Shown here piece by piece: positions 17,376 to 25,925 of a DNA stretch of 34,933 nucleotides (position 1 is the first letter of the stretch; every line of letters starts with the position of its first letter). Origin of the DNA: Acidobacteriota bacterium. Lineage in GTDB: Bacteria > Acidobacteriota > Terriglobia > Acidiferrales > UBA7541. The DNA lies in the NCBI GenBank assembly GCA_003224175.1, contig QHYQ01000121.1, positions 1 through 34,933 of the forward strand, read 5' to 3'. The position numbers were made by a program, and so were the translations under genes. Below the pieces are notes generated by a model that saw only the letters and a program-made list of their open reading frames with translations, did no database searches and was not told the DNA's origin.

Positions 17376-17719
17376 CTGCTCCTCGGCCACGGGAACCTCC
17401 AGACTCACTCATTTCGAATGCACTGGCAACCATTTTCCATTTCGAGCCTTCGAGAACTTTGGACATTTAGAATCGCTCACGCTGAGTCGCGAACCAATAC
17501 ATCTGAAACCAGCCATTGCAAGATTGAGGATCTTAACTTTCCTGGAATGAACACTTACACAAAATGGGGTGGGGGGTACCCCCTCGTCTTCCACACATTG
17601 AAGAACTCTGGACCTGGAGCCATGGTCCGCTACACCGAATGGCATCAACGCAGCGTATACTCAGGCACCTGCGTTTACTCGGAATTGCATCCTAGCGGCA
17701 TTACGGCAGGAGGATGGTT

Positions 17720-18571
17720 ATGAGCTACAGAATGAAACTAAGGAAGCTCGGCCTAGTGGCGGGCGGCGGCATGCTCATTACGGGTCCGCTTTTTGCGACC
17801 CATCTTCGGCAGCAGGAGGCTCCAGGCCAAACAAAGTCTGATGCAGCTAAGCCGGACCAAACTGCTCAGAGCAGTTCAGAGCCAAATGCTGCGCCAACCG
17901 CAAATAGCGCGTCGACGAAAACTGCCCCTGTGCAAATCGTGGTGCCCGCGGGAACGCATCTGCCTCTTGTGCTTCACAACGGCATTACGACTCGCAACGC
18001 GCAACCGGGCGAGCCACTCTACCTGGAGACCACGTTTCCCGTCGTCGTGAACGACCGCATCGTAATTCCGGCGGGCTCGTATGTGCAGGGTGAAATCACC
18101 GAAGCAAAGCGCCCGGCAAAAGGAAAGGGTGGCGGTGAGGTACACATTCGCCTGACGACGTTGATTCTACCTAATGGCTATACTGTTAAATTCGACGCGG
18201 TACCGACCAACACGGAAACGGGCGGCGGCGAATATGCCGGCAAAGAAGGCCAAATCAGTAAAGACAGAGATAAAGCTGCGGATGCCGGCACTGTCATCAA
18301 GACCACCGGCGCTGGAGCCGGCATCGGTGCGATCGCAGGAGGAGCACAGGGCGCGGGAATTGGCGCCGGCCTCGGTGCCGCTGCGGGCCTCGCGACGGTG
18401 ATGATGACGCGAGGACCAGAACTCGAACTGCCGCGAGGAAGCAGCGTGGATATCATGCTGGACCGGCCTCTTTACCTCGATCTAACGAAAATTAACTTTA
18501 CCGATCCGGGGCGCGCGTCGCCGATGCCCAGCCCACCCAGCCGTCCGCCGGCAAGAAGTTTCCCCTTCTAG
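17720..18571 (+). CDS. Envelope protein with TrbI/VirB10-like domain and glycine zipper
   Basis: The 283-residue protein has a basic N-terminus and a hydrophobic segment (about 9-26), a Ser/Ala/Thr/Pro-rich linker (about 28-68), then a beta domain with VPAGTHLPLVLHNGI and RIVIPAGSYVQGEITEAKRP, the repeated IPAG pattern of TrbI/VirB10 C-terminal domains. A glycine zipper follows (about 197-225: GAGAGIGAIAGGAQGAGIGA). No conjugation genes are nearby, so it is not part of a type IV secretion set; acidobacterial genomes carry stand-alone proteins of this style. I start at the second ATG (17720) because the ribosome site GCAGGAGG ends at 17713, six bases upstream; the ATG at 17714 abuts it. It converges on thiO. 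Confidence 0.8.
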   Translation: MSYRMKLRKLGLVAGGGMLITGPLFATHLRQQEAPGQTKSDAAKPDQTAQSSSEPNAAPTANSASTKTAPVQIVVPAGTHLPLVLHNGITTRNAQPGEPLYLETTFPVVVNDRIVIPAGSYVQGEITEAKRPAKGKGGGEVHIRLTTLILPNGYTVKFDAVPTNTETGGGEYAGKEGQISKDRDKAADAGTVIKTTGAGAGIGAIAGGAQGAGIGAGLGAAAGLATVMMTRGPELELPRGSSVDIMLDRPLYLDLTKINFTDPGRASPMPSPPSRPPARSFPF

Positions 18572-18611
18572 CGTCATAAGTTGAATTTTTAGGCGTGCGA
18601 ATTCAGCGGGT

Positions 18612-19603
18612 TTATTTGTGGGCGAATTCGCTGCCAGCTCGGTTGCCGGAGACTTGATTTCCCGAAGAGGAATCGTGGGAGTTTGCGCTTTCGGCTCCTG
18701 TGTCCGCAAATCGCAGCGGGCTGAAGATTTCCCAGTCGATGGAGACGTGTTTCTCCACGATCCATTCGCGCGTGAGTTTCGCGGTGATGGGCGTCAGCAA
18801 GATGCCGTTGCGATAATGGCCTGTGGCGGCACGGCGGCGTCACGCGGCACGATGTAACCTCGTTCGCAACGGATCACGTGGCTAATGGGCTGCTGAGACC
18901 GGAGGGCCACCATTTGTCCGCGAATCGGGCGAGTGGCCAATCGTGGAACGATACCTTCGAGAAAGCGGGAAAAAGCGCCGGCGGCGACAATTACGTCCCG
19001 CGCCTCGAAGAGGCTTCCATTTTCTGTGCGTACGCCGGTGCAGCGTCCATGCTCGATCATGATTTGGCGGGCAGTCGTGTCTGGAAACAGCTCCACTCCA
19101 GAACTCGAAGCTGCCGCCAGGAGTGCTTCGATGAGCGCGCGATTGTCGACGCAAGCTTCATAGGGAAAATAGGCCGCTGCTCGTGCGCGGCGCGTTATCT
19201 CCGGCTCCATCTTGATGGCTTCGTCGAGAGGAAGCGGCTCGGTAGGAAGGCCGAGGGCGTGATGGAGAGCAATGAGCGTGCTGAGCTCGCGTTCCGCGTC
19301 GGCGGAGAAGAGTAGCTCGATGGCGCCCTCGGTTCGATAGCCTGTGCGGCGTCCAGAGATATCCTCGATCTCAGCGATGAATTGAGGATAAAGGCTCAGA
19401 CTGGCCCGGCTGAATGGCACCAGCGGAATCGATGCGGAAGTATCGGGCGCAGGGGAAAGCATACCGGCCCCAGCCCAGGAGGCTTCATGGCCGGGCGCAT
19501 TCTTTTCAAGGAGTGCAACGCGAAGGCCTTCTTGCGCGAGGCGCAGGGCAATGGCTGAGCCAACCAAACCCGCACCAATAACGATGACATCATGCGAGGG
19601 CAT
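18612..19603 (-). pseudogene. thiO: Glycine oxidase ThiO with internal deletion and frameshift
   Basis: ThiO oxidises glycine to iminoglycine for the thiazole ring of thiamine. The first 250 codons are clear: the FAD-binding VIVIGAGLVGSAIALRLAQE, EASWAGAGMLSP, the ARAAAYFPYEACVDNRAL segment, and RPIRGQMVALRS. After CERGYIVPRD the frame runs into 14 unrelated residues and stops at 18794. In another frame the C-terminus TGHYRNGILLTPITAKLTRE follows, to the stop at 18612. The stretch between these motifs in intact ThiO (roughly 80-100 residues) is missing. The junction lies at about 18822-18840 within GCCGCC repeats. The product should lack part of the FAD and substrate domain and be inactive if the sequence is right. 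No other thiamine gene is present in the window. Confidence 0.85.
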
Positions 19604-19662
19604 GTATACATCTTATCAAGGCGAGCAGACCTCAAGAATGGCGGATCGAAGCGGACATAGTT

Positions 19663-20217
19663 CTAGAGAGATTTGACCAGTTCGACTGACAGAACCTGGG
19701 CCTTCTGAGCCAGATTCTGCGCACGGACCCAGTCGCCTGTACGTATCGCTTCATGGGCCTGAGCGAGGAATCCGGCGATCTTTCCAACAAGGTCGTTCTG
19801 CGACGCGCTGAGCTGGCGGCCATAAGCAACCTGTAGATTGCGTTCGGCGACGCGGATATCGTCAGTGGTGGTGCGAACCGCGGCCGCCTGGTCCTTTGCC
19901 GAAAGCTGTGGGGCGATCTGAACTGGCTCCGGCTCCGGTTCAGCTTTCGGTGCGGCCACTTCGGCTTCGACCGGAGGGCGGGGGCGGGGCTGCTCAGCCA
20001 CAGCCGGTACGGGTTCAGCCGGCGATTTAATGTCAGGCGGCTCGGCAGGAGCAGCCGCCGGCTGCGGATTCACCACGGTCGGCTGCGGGAAGGGCTCTGT
20101 GTCCGGCGGTGTAGTCACGGAGGGGGGAGCGGCGCGAACGATGTTTCGCCGGCAGCCACAGAGTCCGGCGGCAGCGAGGCATAAGAGAGCAACGAGAATG
20201 TTCCGCCGGAGCTTCAT
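19663..20217 (-). CDS. Proline-rich lipoprotein, unknown function
   Basis: The 184-residue product has a lipoprotein signal (hydrophobic core at 7-19, lipobox LCGC with Cys22), a long Pro/Ala/Glu-rich linker (about 30-105) and a helical C-terminal domain (about 108-184: RTTTDDIRVAERNLQVAYGR, EAIRTGDWVRAQNLAQKAQV) with TPR-like or coiled-coil character. The linker could span the periplasm or reach the peptidoglycan. Its ATG overlaps the TGA of the upstream sensor-kinase gene (ATGA), so translation is coupled to the kinase. This suggests that it works with the two-component pair. The function is not known. Confidence 0.82.
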   Translation of the reverse strand: MKLRRNILVALLCLAAAGLCGCRRNIVRAAPPSVTTPPDTEPFPQPTVVNPQPAAAPAEPPDIKSPAEPVPAVAEQPRPRPPVEAEVAAPKAEPEPEPVQIAPQLSAKDQAAAVRTTTDDIRVAERNLQVAYGRQLSASQNDLVGKIAGFLAQAHEAIRTGDWVRAQNLAQKAQVLSVELVKSL

Positions 20218-21879
20218 GATGCGTTCCGTGCCAGCGCGCCGTTTGCCTCCCGCAAGCGCGAAACTGCGGGCTCCACGGGGCGCGCCAGAGGTAATTCGAT
20301 GCGAAAAGTGGTACCTCGTCCTATTTGAGAATCAAAATCGATGGAGCCGTCGTGCAATTGTATCGCTTTATAGGCGCTGGCAAGGCCAATTCCGTTGCCG
20401 CCGCGGCCGGGCTATCCCGCTGACTTCATCCAGCAGCGCGTCGAGGTGCGTCTCCTCGAGGCGCAATTCCTGTGAGCGCATGAAATCGAGAAAGCGCTTC
20501 ACAACCGAATCCAGGCGGTCAATTTCACTGTCCAGCACGGCCACAGCTTGCCGGGGCACCCCATCGCCGGGGGGGAGATGCTCCTTAAGATTTTCCAGCC
20601 AAAGCCGCATCGAGTTCAGCGGATTTTTCACTTCGTGGGCCACGCCCGCAGTGACGCGACCGAGCGCAGCGAGGCGTTCGGAAACCTGCAATTGACGGCT
20701 GATGGATTCAAGGGACTGGAGGTCGCGCAAGGTGACCAGAGCGCCCATGCGCGTACCGCGTTCGCTGATTACCTGCACGCTGAGACCGATGCGCTGCGGC
20801 GGCAGGCTGGAATCAGAAGCGGGCACATCAATCTCCGCGGCAGCCACGGGTTCAAATTCGTCTCCGACGAGACGGAGAGCGGAGCGCAGGGGATGGCCCG
20901 CGGGGAAGATCTCGCTCGCCTTGCGGCCCAGCAATTGGTCAGCGGGCGAACCGAGGAAATTTTCCACCGCAGGACTGACCATCACGGCACGACCATCGCG
21001 CGTGAACAGCAGCAGCCCGTCTTCCAGGCCGCCGAGAATCTGATCCAGATTTTCCCGGAGCGTACTGAAGATTTCGCGCACTCCGCGCAACTGCAATCCG
21101 ATCTGGCTGATTTTGGTGCTCACTTGCCCGAATTCATCCCCGCGCTCGAGCGGCTTTTGATCGAATTCGCCTCGTGAGATGCGGTCCAATTGCGCGGAGA
21201 TGCGTTCGACTGGGGCGAGTATAGCCGTGCTCACGATGGCGGCCAGAAGCACTGAGGCCAGCACGGAAATGAGCGCCAAAAAAACGGCGGAGCGTAGGGC
21301 GGGAGTGATCTCGATGGCCAGAAGGCCGGTGTGCAAGGCGACGCGAATTTCACCGAACGGCAGCTGGCGTCCGGGAGGGCCGAGTTTAAACGGATCGGAA
21401 ACGTCATAGGCTTGCGGCGCGCCGTAGATCAAACGAAGCTGTTGGATGAAGCCGGCATTGACGAGCTGGCTGAGAGGCGGACGGGGAAGCACTTTGCGGC
21501 CCGGAAGCGAAGCATCGCTCGAGATCAGGGCGGTTCCGTCGCGATCGACAACGGTTACCTCGTAGACCAGAAAAGAGTTGCCCACCTCGGCATCGATCAA
21601 TGAAGTAAGCGCCGAGTTCTGGTCCAGGGCGTTGCGGACATATTCTCGTACGTCCTCAGGACGATTCGAGGGCGGCGCCTGCCCCTCATTGGCCGCCTCG
21701 GCCAAAGCATTCTGGGCCTGAAAAAAGACCTGCTGCGCCACGAGGGTTGCGCGCCCATCGGCCTGCTCGATAACCTGGCGGGTCAAAGTCAACACGTGGA
21801 GCCAGGAGGTGACGCCCACCACAGTGAGCACGAGCAGCGCGATGATCAGGGTGATTTTAGTTTTCAAACGCAGGCGCAT
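20214..21879 (-). pseudogene. Membrane sensor histidine kinase, ATP-binding domain mostly deleted
   Basis: The N-terminal part is a normal sensor: TM1 at 10-30, a periplasmic domain, TM2 at about 198-222, HAMP (222-275), PAS (about 280-390) and the HisKA box GVAHEVKNPLNSMRL with His415. After LLDEVSGIARP the frame is lost and stops at 20368. The reading frame ending at 20214 encodes the end of an ATPase domain: GGNGIGLASAYKAIQLHDGS, SQIGRGTTFRIELPLA. The N- and G1-boxes, about 80-90 residues in relatives, are missing; the junction lies at about 20400-20415. As written, the kinase cannot bind ATP. It starts six bases after the NtrC-type regulator gene and would have been its partner. Confidence 0.85.
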
Positions 21880-21885
21880 GGGAGC

Positions 21886-23280
21886 TCAGCGATTCTCTGC
21901 ACGGTCCGCTTCGTATTCTTTCAGCTTATTATGCAGCGTCTTCAGACTAATTCCGAGAAGTTCCGCGGCGCGCGTCTTGTTATTGGTAGCCGCGAGCGTC
22001 TGCAGGATCAGCTCGCGCTCCATGGCGTCCACAGTCGTACCCAGAGGGAAACGCAGAGAAGAAAGTTCGGAGGCAGCCGTAGCGTGAGTGCGGCCGAAGT
22101 CCGCGGGAAGATGGCTGCGGCCGATGAGGTCCCGGTCACACACAATTACGGCACGTTCGAGCACATTGCGCAACTCGCGGACGTTTCCCGGCCAAGCATA
22201 ACTGTGGAAAAGCTCGCTGACTTCGGCGTTGACGCCGCGAACCTGACGGCTGTGTTTGGTATTGAGGTCACGCAGACTGTGTTCGACGAGCAGGGGGAGG
22301 TCCTCCTTGCGATCGCGCAAGGCGGGCAGATGAATGTGAAAGACGTTCAGGCGGAAATAGAGATCCTGGCGGATTTGGGCGTGCGCAACGGCCTGCTCGG
22401 GGTCCTTGTTCGTGGCCGCGAGCACACGCACATCCACCGGCGTCTCGACCTTGCTGCCGAGGCGCCGGACCTTCCTGTCTTCCAGGACGCGCAGCAATTT
22501 GGCTTGAGTGGGGGCAGGCATTTCGCCGATTTCGTCCAAAAGAAGCGTGCCGCCATCGGCAAGTTCAAAACAGCCGATGCGGCGTTCCGCTGCTCCGGTG
22601 AAGGCGCCACGTTCATGTCCAAAAATTTCGCTCTCCATCAGGGATTCCGGAATGGCGGAACAATTGATCGCCACAAAGGGACGGTCGTTGCGCGGTGACA
22701 GCTGATGGAGAGTGCGAGCGAGGATTTCCTTCCCAGAGCCGGTTTCCCCGGTAATAAGCACGGATGCGGAAGATGGAGCGACCTGCTCGACCAAGCGCAT
22801 GACCTCCTGCATGGGTTTAGCCGCGCCAACGAGTTCGCCGATGCGCCCCGCTTCCCGCAACTGCCGCCTCAAGGCGGCCACTTGTTGCTGATCGCGGGCT
22901 TTCCCCAGAGCACGATTGAGGAGGGCCCGCAGGACCGCTCCTTTGAGCGGCTTTTCGATGTACCAGAAGGCGCCTGCCTCAATCGCGGCAACGGCACGCT
23001 CCTCACTGCCCTTTCCGGTGATGATTATGGCTGGAACGGAGGCTAGGTCGCCACGAAGCCGCTCTAGAAGCCTTAACCCGTCCATACCGGGGAGCTCTAC
23101 GTCTGCAATCAGAACGGAAGGATGGTAATCGGAAAACCGAGCCAGGGCGTCTTCCGCGCTGGAGACGCCCAGAACGTCCAGCCCCCATTTTTGCAGAAGG
23201 GCTTCATAGCCGCGGCGCGCGTTTTCTTCATCTTCGACAATCAGCACGCGATCGGTCGATTTATTCTGATCTGTTTGCAT
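21886..23280 (-). CDS. NtrC-family sigma-54 response regulator
   Basis: The 464-residue regulator has a receiver domain (phosphoacceptor Asp60 in [13 protein letters not shown], Lys110 in YIEKPL), an AAA+ domain with Walker A GETGSGKE (178-185), the sigma-54 contact loop GAFTGA (225-230), Walker [11 protein letters not shown], an arginine-finger region [19 protein letters not shown] (quoted without its flanks), and a Fis-type helix-turn-helix near the end ([20 protein letters not shown]). All key residues are present, so it should be an active enhancer-binding protein. It is the first gene of the set NtrC, sensor kinase, lipoprotein, thiO. Its target promoters are not visible here. Confidence 0.95.
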   Translation of the reverse strand: MQTDQNKSTDRVLIVEDEENARRGYEALLQKWGLDVLGVSSAEDALARFSDYHPSVLIADVELPGMDGLRLLERLRGDLASVPAIIITGKGSEERAVAAIEAGAFWYIEKPLKGAVLRALLNRALGKARDQQQVAALRRQLREAGRIGELVGAAKPMQEVMRLVEQVAPSSASVLITGETGSGKEILARTLHQLSPRNDRPFVAINCSAIPESLMESEIFGHERGAFTGAAERRIGCFELADGGTLLLDEIGEMPAPTQAKLLRVLEDRKVRRLGSKVETPVDVRVLAATNKDPEQAVAHAQIRQDLYFRLNVFHIHLPALRDRKEDLPLLVEHSLRDLNTKHSRQVRGVNAEVSELFHSYAWPGNVRELRNVLERAVIVCDRDLIGRSHLPADFGRTHATAASELSSLRFPLGTTVDAMERELILQTLAATNNKTRAAELLGISLKTLHNKLKEYEADRAENR

Positions 23281-23301
23281 AATTCCTTTCAGTGATCTGA
23301 A

Positions 23302-23956
23302 TTGAATCTACCAGCCGAAAGCGGGAATGCCAAGCCAGCGTGGCAGGGTCAGGCGCAATCTACGGCCCGGAAGGAACGAATAGACCTGCGTGCGATCGAG
23401 CGGAGCGCGGCCGCCCGAGCGATACCGAACGTGACGCTCGGGGCCAAATTCGGATTGCTTTCCGAAGAGGACAACGAGCCTCTGACCCTTTCCATCCGCA
23501 ATGACGCCATCATTCCGACGCGCTACGCGTTGACGCGCTTGCTCGGGAATGGCACGCAGGCAGGCGCCTTCGCCGATCTGATCATGGTGGCGGCGAGCCG
23601 CAATTTTTTTCAACCTGATTACGCTCGTGGGCAATTTCGGCTATATGTTCACACGCGATCCGCGCGCGGGTGGATCGAAGGATATGACTCTGGACATGTG
23701 GGCAGCGGGTTTATTCTGTTTCCCGCAAAACGCATTCAGTTCATGAGCGAATATAGCGGCTTGGTGTTCGTGGGAGCAGCGACGCCGAACATGGCATTTG
23801 GAGCTCGGGACCCAGTCGATGGGATCTGGGGCTTGCGGATATACTTTCCCGAAGGCCGCAGTGGACATCGGCTATCGCCGTATGTTGAACCTCAGCAACG
23901 CCACTGATCGCAACGGTTTTATCATCAAGCTAGGCATGAGCAGCTGGCCCTTCTAG
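23302..23956 (+). pseudogene. Outer-membrane beta-barrel protein remnant with several frameshifts
   Basis: Pieces of one barrel protein lie in two frames. The order is PNVTLGAKFGLLSEEDNEPL and DLIMVAASRNFF in the first frame; NLITLVGNFGYMFTRDPRAG in the second; FILFPAKRIQFMSEYSGLVF and DPVDGIWGLRIYFPE back in the first; then AAVDIGYRRMLNLSNATDR and the closing strand GFIIKLGMSSWPF in the second, ending at TAG 23954-23956. Switch points are the T7 run at 23604-23610, the GGG at 23707-23709 and GGCC near 23854. Terminal Phe and alternating strands fit an outer-membrane barrel of the porin/OmpA-like kind. No signal peptide is found upstream, so the 5' end is also lost. It is divergent from the NtrC gene. 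Confidence 0.75.
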
Positions 23957-24048
23957 CGGGAGACTTCCCAAATCGGCCTTTCGAGCCTTCCCGTTCTTGC
24001 AACGCTTGGAGTCCTGGGGACTTGCCAGATAGGCTTAGTGGTTATTCA

Positions 24049-24075
24049 TTGACATTTTTCCCTTTTCGGTATAAA
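24049..24075 (+). promoter_or_regulatory. Sigma-70-like promoter candidate for the second NtrC-type gene
   Basis: TTGACA at 24049-24054 and TATAAA at 24070-24075 are 15 bases apart, somewhat short of the usual 17. The site lies about 105 bases before the GTG start of the regulator gene in an AT-rich patch of an otherwise GC-rich region. Confidence 0.45.
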
Positions 24076-24179
24076 CCCTCGGCAACTAATTCCGGATTAA
24101 TCGGGCAAACGGTTCTCCTATCAGTGTTTTCCGATGCCTGGTTGCCACTGTTCTTGCCTAACTGGAAAGTAGCGTTGCC

Positions 24180-25577
24180 GTGGAAGTTGAAGCAAAGCCC
24201 AGCAGCCTCAAAACAAGCGCCGCCGGCTTGTCCATCCTGATCGTAGACGACGAGGATGCGACACGGGAGTTGTGCCGCGATATCGCCTTGGAAATGGGCC
24301 TGGAAGTACACACGGCCTCTACAACCAGCGAGGCGCTCGAAACACTGGAGCAGTCGCCCGTCGACGTCGTCGTTACCGACCTTCGCGTACCGCAACTAGG
24401 AGGACTCGAGCTTTTGAAGCGCATCGGCTCGAGCCAGCCGAATACATCAGTCATGGTGCTCACCCAGTACGGAACCATAGAAACGGCCGTGGCAGCCACG
24501 CGGCTGGGAGCCCGGGACTATGTCACCAAGCCTTTTCACGTAGAGGAACTGCGAACCAAGATCGAGCGGCTGATTCAGAGCGTCGAACTGGACCACGAAA
24601 ATCGGGTTCTTCGCGAGCAATTGCGAACGCGGCCGGGCTTTGGCGGCTTAATTGGCGTCTCCACGAAAATGCAGCGCGTCTACAAAATGGTGGAGAAGGT
24701 CAGCCAGCACAACTATCCGGTGCTGATTCTGGGCGAGAGCGGAACGGGCAAGGAACTGGTGGCGCGATCGATCCATTTTCTAGGCGTGAGGCAGAATAAA
24801 CCGTTCGTTCCGGTGGATTGTTCGGGTCTGGTGCCGACGCTGATCGAATCAGAACTATTTGGCCACATGAAAGGAGCCTTTACCGGGGCCCAGCATGCTC
24901 GCGCGGGATTGCTGGAGTCGGGGAATGGCGGAACCGTCTTTCTTGACGAGATCGGCGATCTTCCCGTGGATTTACAATCGAAATTGCTGCGGGCGCTACA
25001 GGAACGTGAGATCCGGCCCGTGGGAGCCACAGACCGTGTGCGCATCGATTTGCGCATCATTGCCGCTACCAATCGCGATCTGGAATCGGCCATTCGCGCT
25101 GGCGCCTTCCGGCAGGACCTTTATTTCCGGTTGAACGTGATGCAAATCAAACTGCCTCCGCTGCGGGAACGAAAGAGCGACATTCCGCTGCTGGTCAGTT
25201 TTTTTCTGGAAAAATTCAGCGACTCCCAGCGGCCCATTCGCACCATCTCTGAAGACGCCATGCGGCGGCTGATGGTATATGACTGGCCGGGAAACGTGCG
25301 GGAACTGGAGAATGCGGTGGAGCGCGCCGTGGCGCTGGGCTCCGGCCCCATCCTACACATCGCCGATCTTCCTTCCAACCTGCAGCAAAGCTCGAACGAG
25401 AAGTCGCTCGAGTCGAACGAACTTACGACCATCGACGAGATGATACGCCGCGCCATTTTGCGCGCGCTGCGCGAAACCAACGGAGATAAGCTGGCCGCGG
25501 CGAGATTGCTGGGTATCGGCAAAACCACGCTGTATCGCAAGCTCAAACAATACGGTCCCGAACTTCCTCCGAACTGA
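24180..25577 (+). CDS. NtrC-family sigma-54 response regulator (second)
   Basis: The 465-residue protein has a receiver with Asp67 in VVVTDLRVPQLGG and Lys117 in YVTKPF, an AAA+ domain with Walker A GESGTGKE (185-192), GAFTGA at 232-237, Walker B VFLDEIGDLP, the [20 protein letters not shown] segment, and a C-terminal Fis-type helix-turn-helix (LAAARLLGIGKTTLYRKLKQ). All functional motifs are intact. The start is probably GTG 24180, though no good ribosome site precedes it; a later start would cut into the receiver. A sigma-70-like promoter stands about 105 bases upstream. The sensor kinase downstream could be its partner. Confidence 0.93.
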   Translation: MEVEAKPSSLKTSAAGLSILIVDDEDATRELCRDIALEMGLEVHTASTTSEALETLEQSPVDVVVTDLRVPQLGGLELLKRIGSSQPNTSVMVLTQYGTIETAVAATRLGARDYVTKPFHVEELRTKIERLIQSVELDHENRVLREQLRTRPGFGGLIGVSTKMQRVYKMVEKVSQHNYPVLILGESGTGKELVARSIHFLGVRQNKPFVPVDCSGLVPTLIESELFGHMKGAFTGAQHARAGLLESGNGGTVFLDEIGDLPVDLQSKLLRALQEREIRPVGATDRVRIDLRIIAATNRDLESAIRAGAFRQDLYFRLNVMQIKLPPLRERKSDIPLLVSFFLEKFSDSQRPIRTISEDAMRRLMVYDWPGNVRELENAVERAVALGSGPILHIADLPSNLQQSSNEKSLESNELTTIDEMIRRAILRALRETNGDKLAAARLLGIGKTTLYRKLKQYGPELPPN

Positions 25578-25779
25578 CAGAGAGTTTTTCCGCTAAGTGC
25601 TTAGGTCTTTTGCTGTCTAGCAAGAGTGTACATTCCCGTCCGGGGACGTGTTTTGCTCGTTGTGTATCGGAGCGGGAATCCCGCGCCCGTCTGGGTGTCG
25701 CGCCACCTTTCCAAGATGTTGATTCTGAAGTTTCGCTCCGGTTGGCGAACGCTGTGCAGGGGATTCTGCGGAGAGCTTC

Positions 25780-25896
25780 ATGATCCGCAGAAAGATCTGG
25801 CTGCATTACCACGCGATAAGATTGACTGTTGAAATGCTCGCAATATTCGGAACTGCAGCACTGATCGGCTACTGGATCCTGCAGACCTCTCGATAA
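25780..25896 (+). CDS. 38-residue membrane peptide (candidate small gene)
   Basis: An ATG at 25780 preceded by a CGGAGAG purine run six bases away opens a 38-codon frame ending in TAA at 25894-25896. The product has a basic start (MIRRKIWLHYHAIR), one hydrophobic helix (about 15-34) and an end TSR. The layout, positive inside then one membrane helix, is typical of small membrane regulators. It sits in the 348-base gap between the second NtrC-type gene and the sensor kinase, in the same direction. No family is recognised. The rest of the gap shows nothing else. Confidence 0.5.
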   Translation: MIRRKIWLHYHAIRLTVEMLAIFGTAALIGYWILQTSR

Positions 25897-25925
25897 TCGG
25901 CCGAACGCCGGCCCGATGGTGACGA

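Larger units (their letters stand above)
17113..17719. other. 607-base gap with a promoter-like site, a repeat copy and a G/C palindrome
   Basis: I find no gene that I can support. Open frames on either strand show no recognisable protein. The stretch holds a sigma-70-like box pair (17134-17161), a second copy of the dispersed repeat (17341-17375), and the 12-base palindrome GGGGGTACCCCC at 17572-17583. The final part carries the ribosome site GCAGGAGG of the next gene at 17706-17713. Confidence 0.5.

Noticed and set aside
17298-17723. 141-codon plus-strand frame
   Set aside because: It has no recognisable domain, includes the repeat copy and the G/C palindrome, and overlaps the ribosome site of the next gene.
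17720-18571. TrbI/VirB10-like protein as evidence for a conjugative element
   Set aside because: No other type IV secretion, relaxase, integrase or attachment-site sequence is present; stand-alone proteins with this domain are common in the phylum.
19604-19662. Thiamine riboswitch upstream of thiO
   Set aside because: The gap is only 59 bases and lacks the conserved CUGAGA and related elements.
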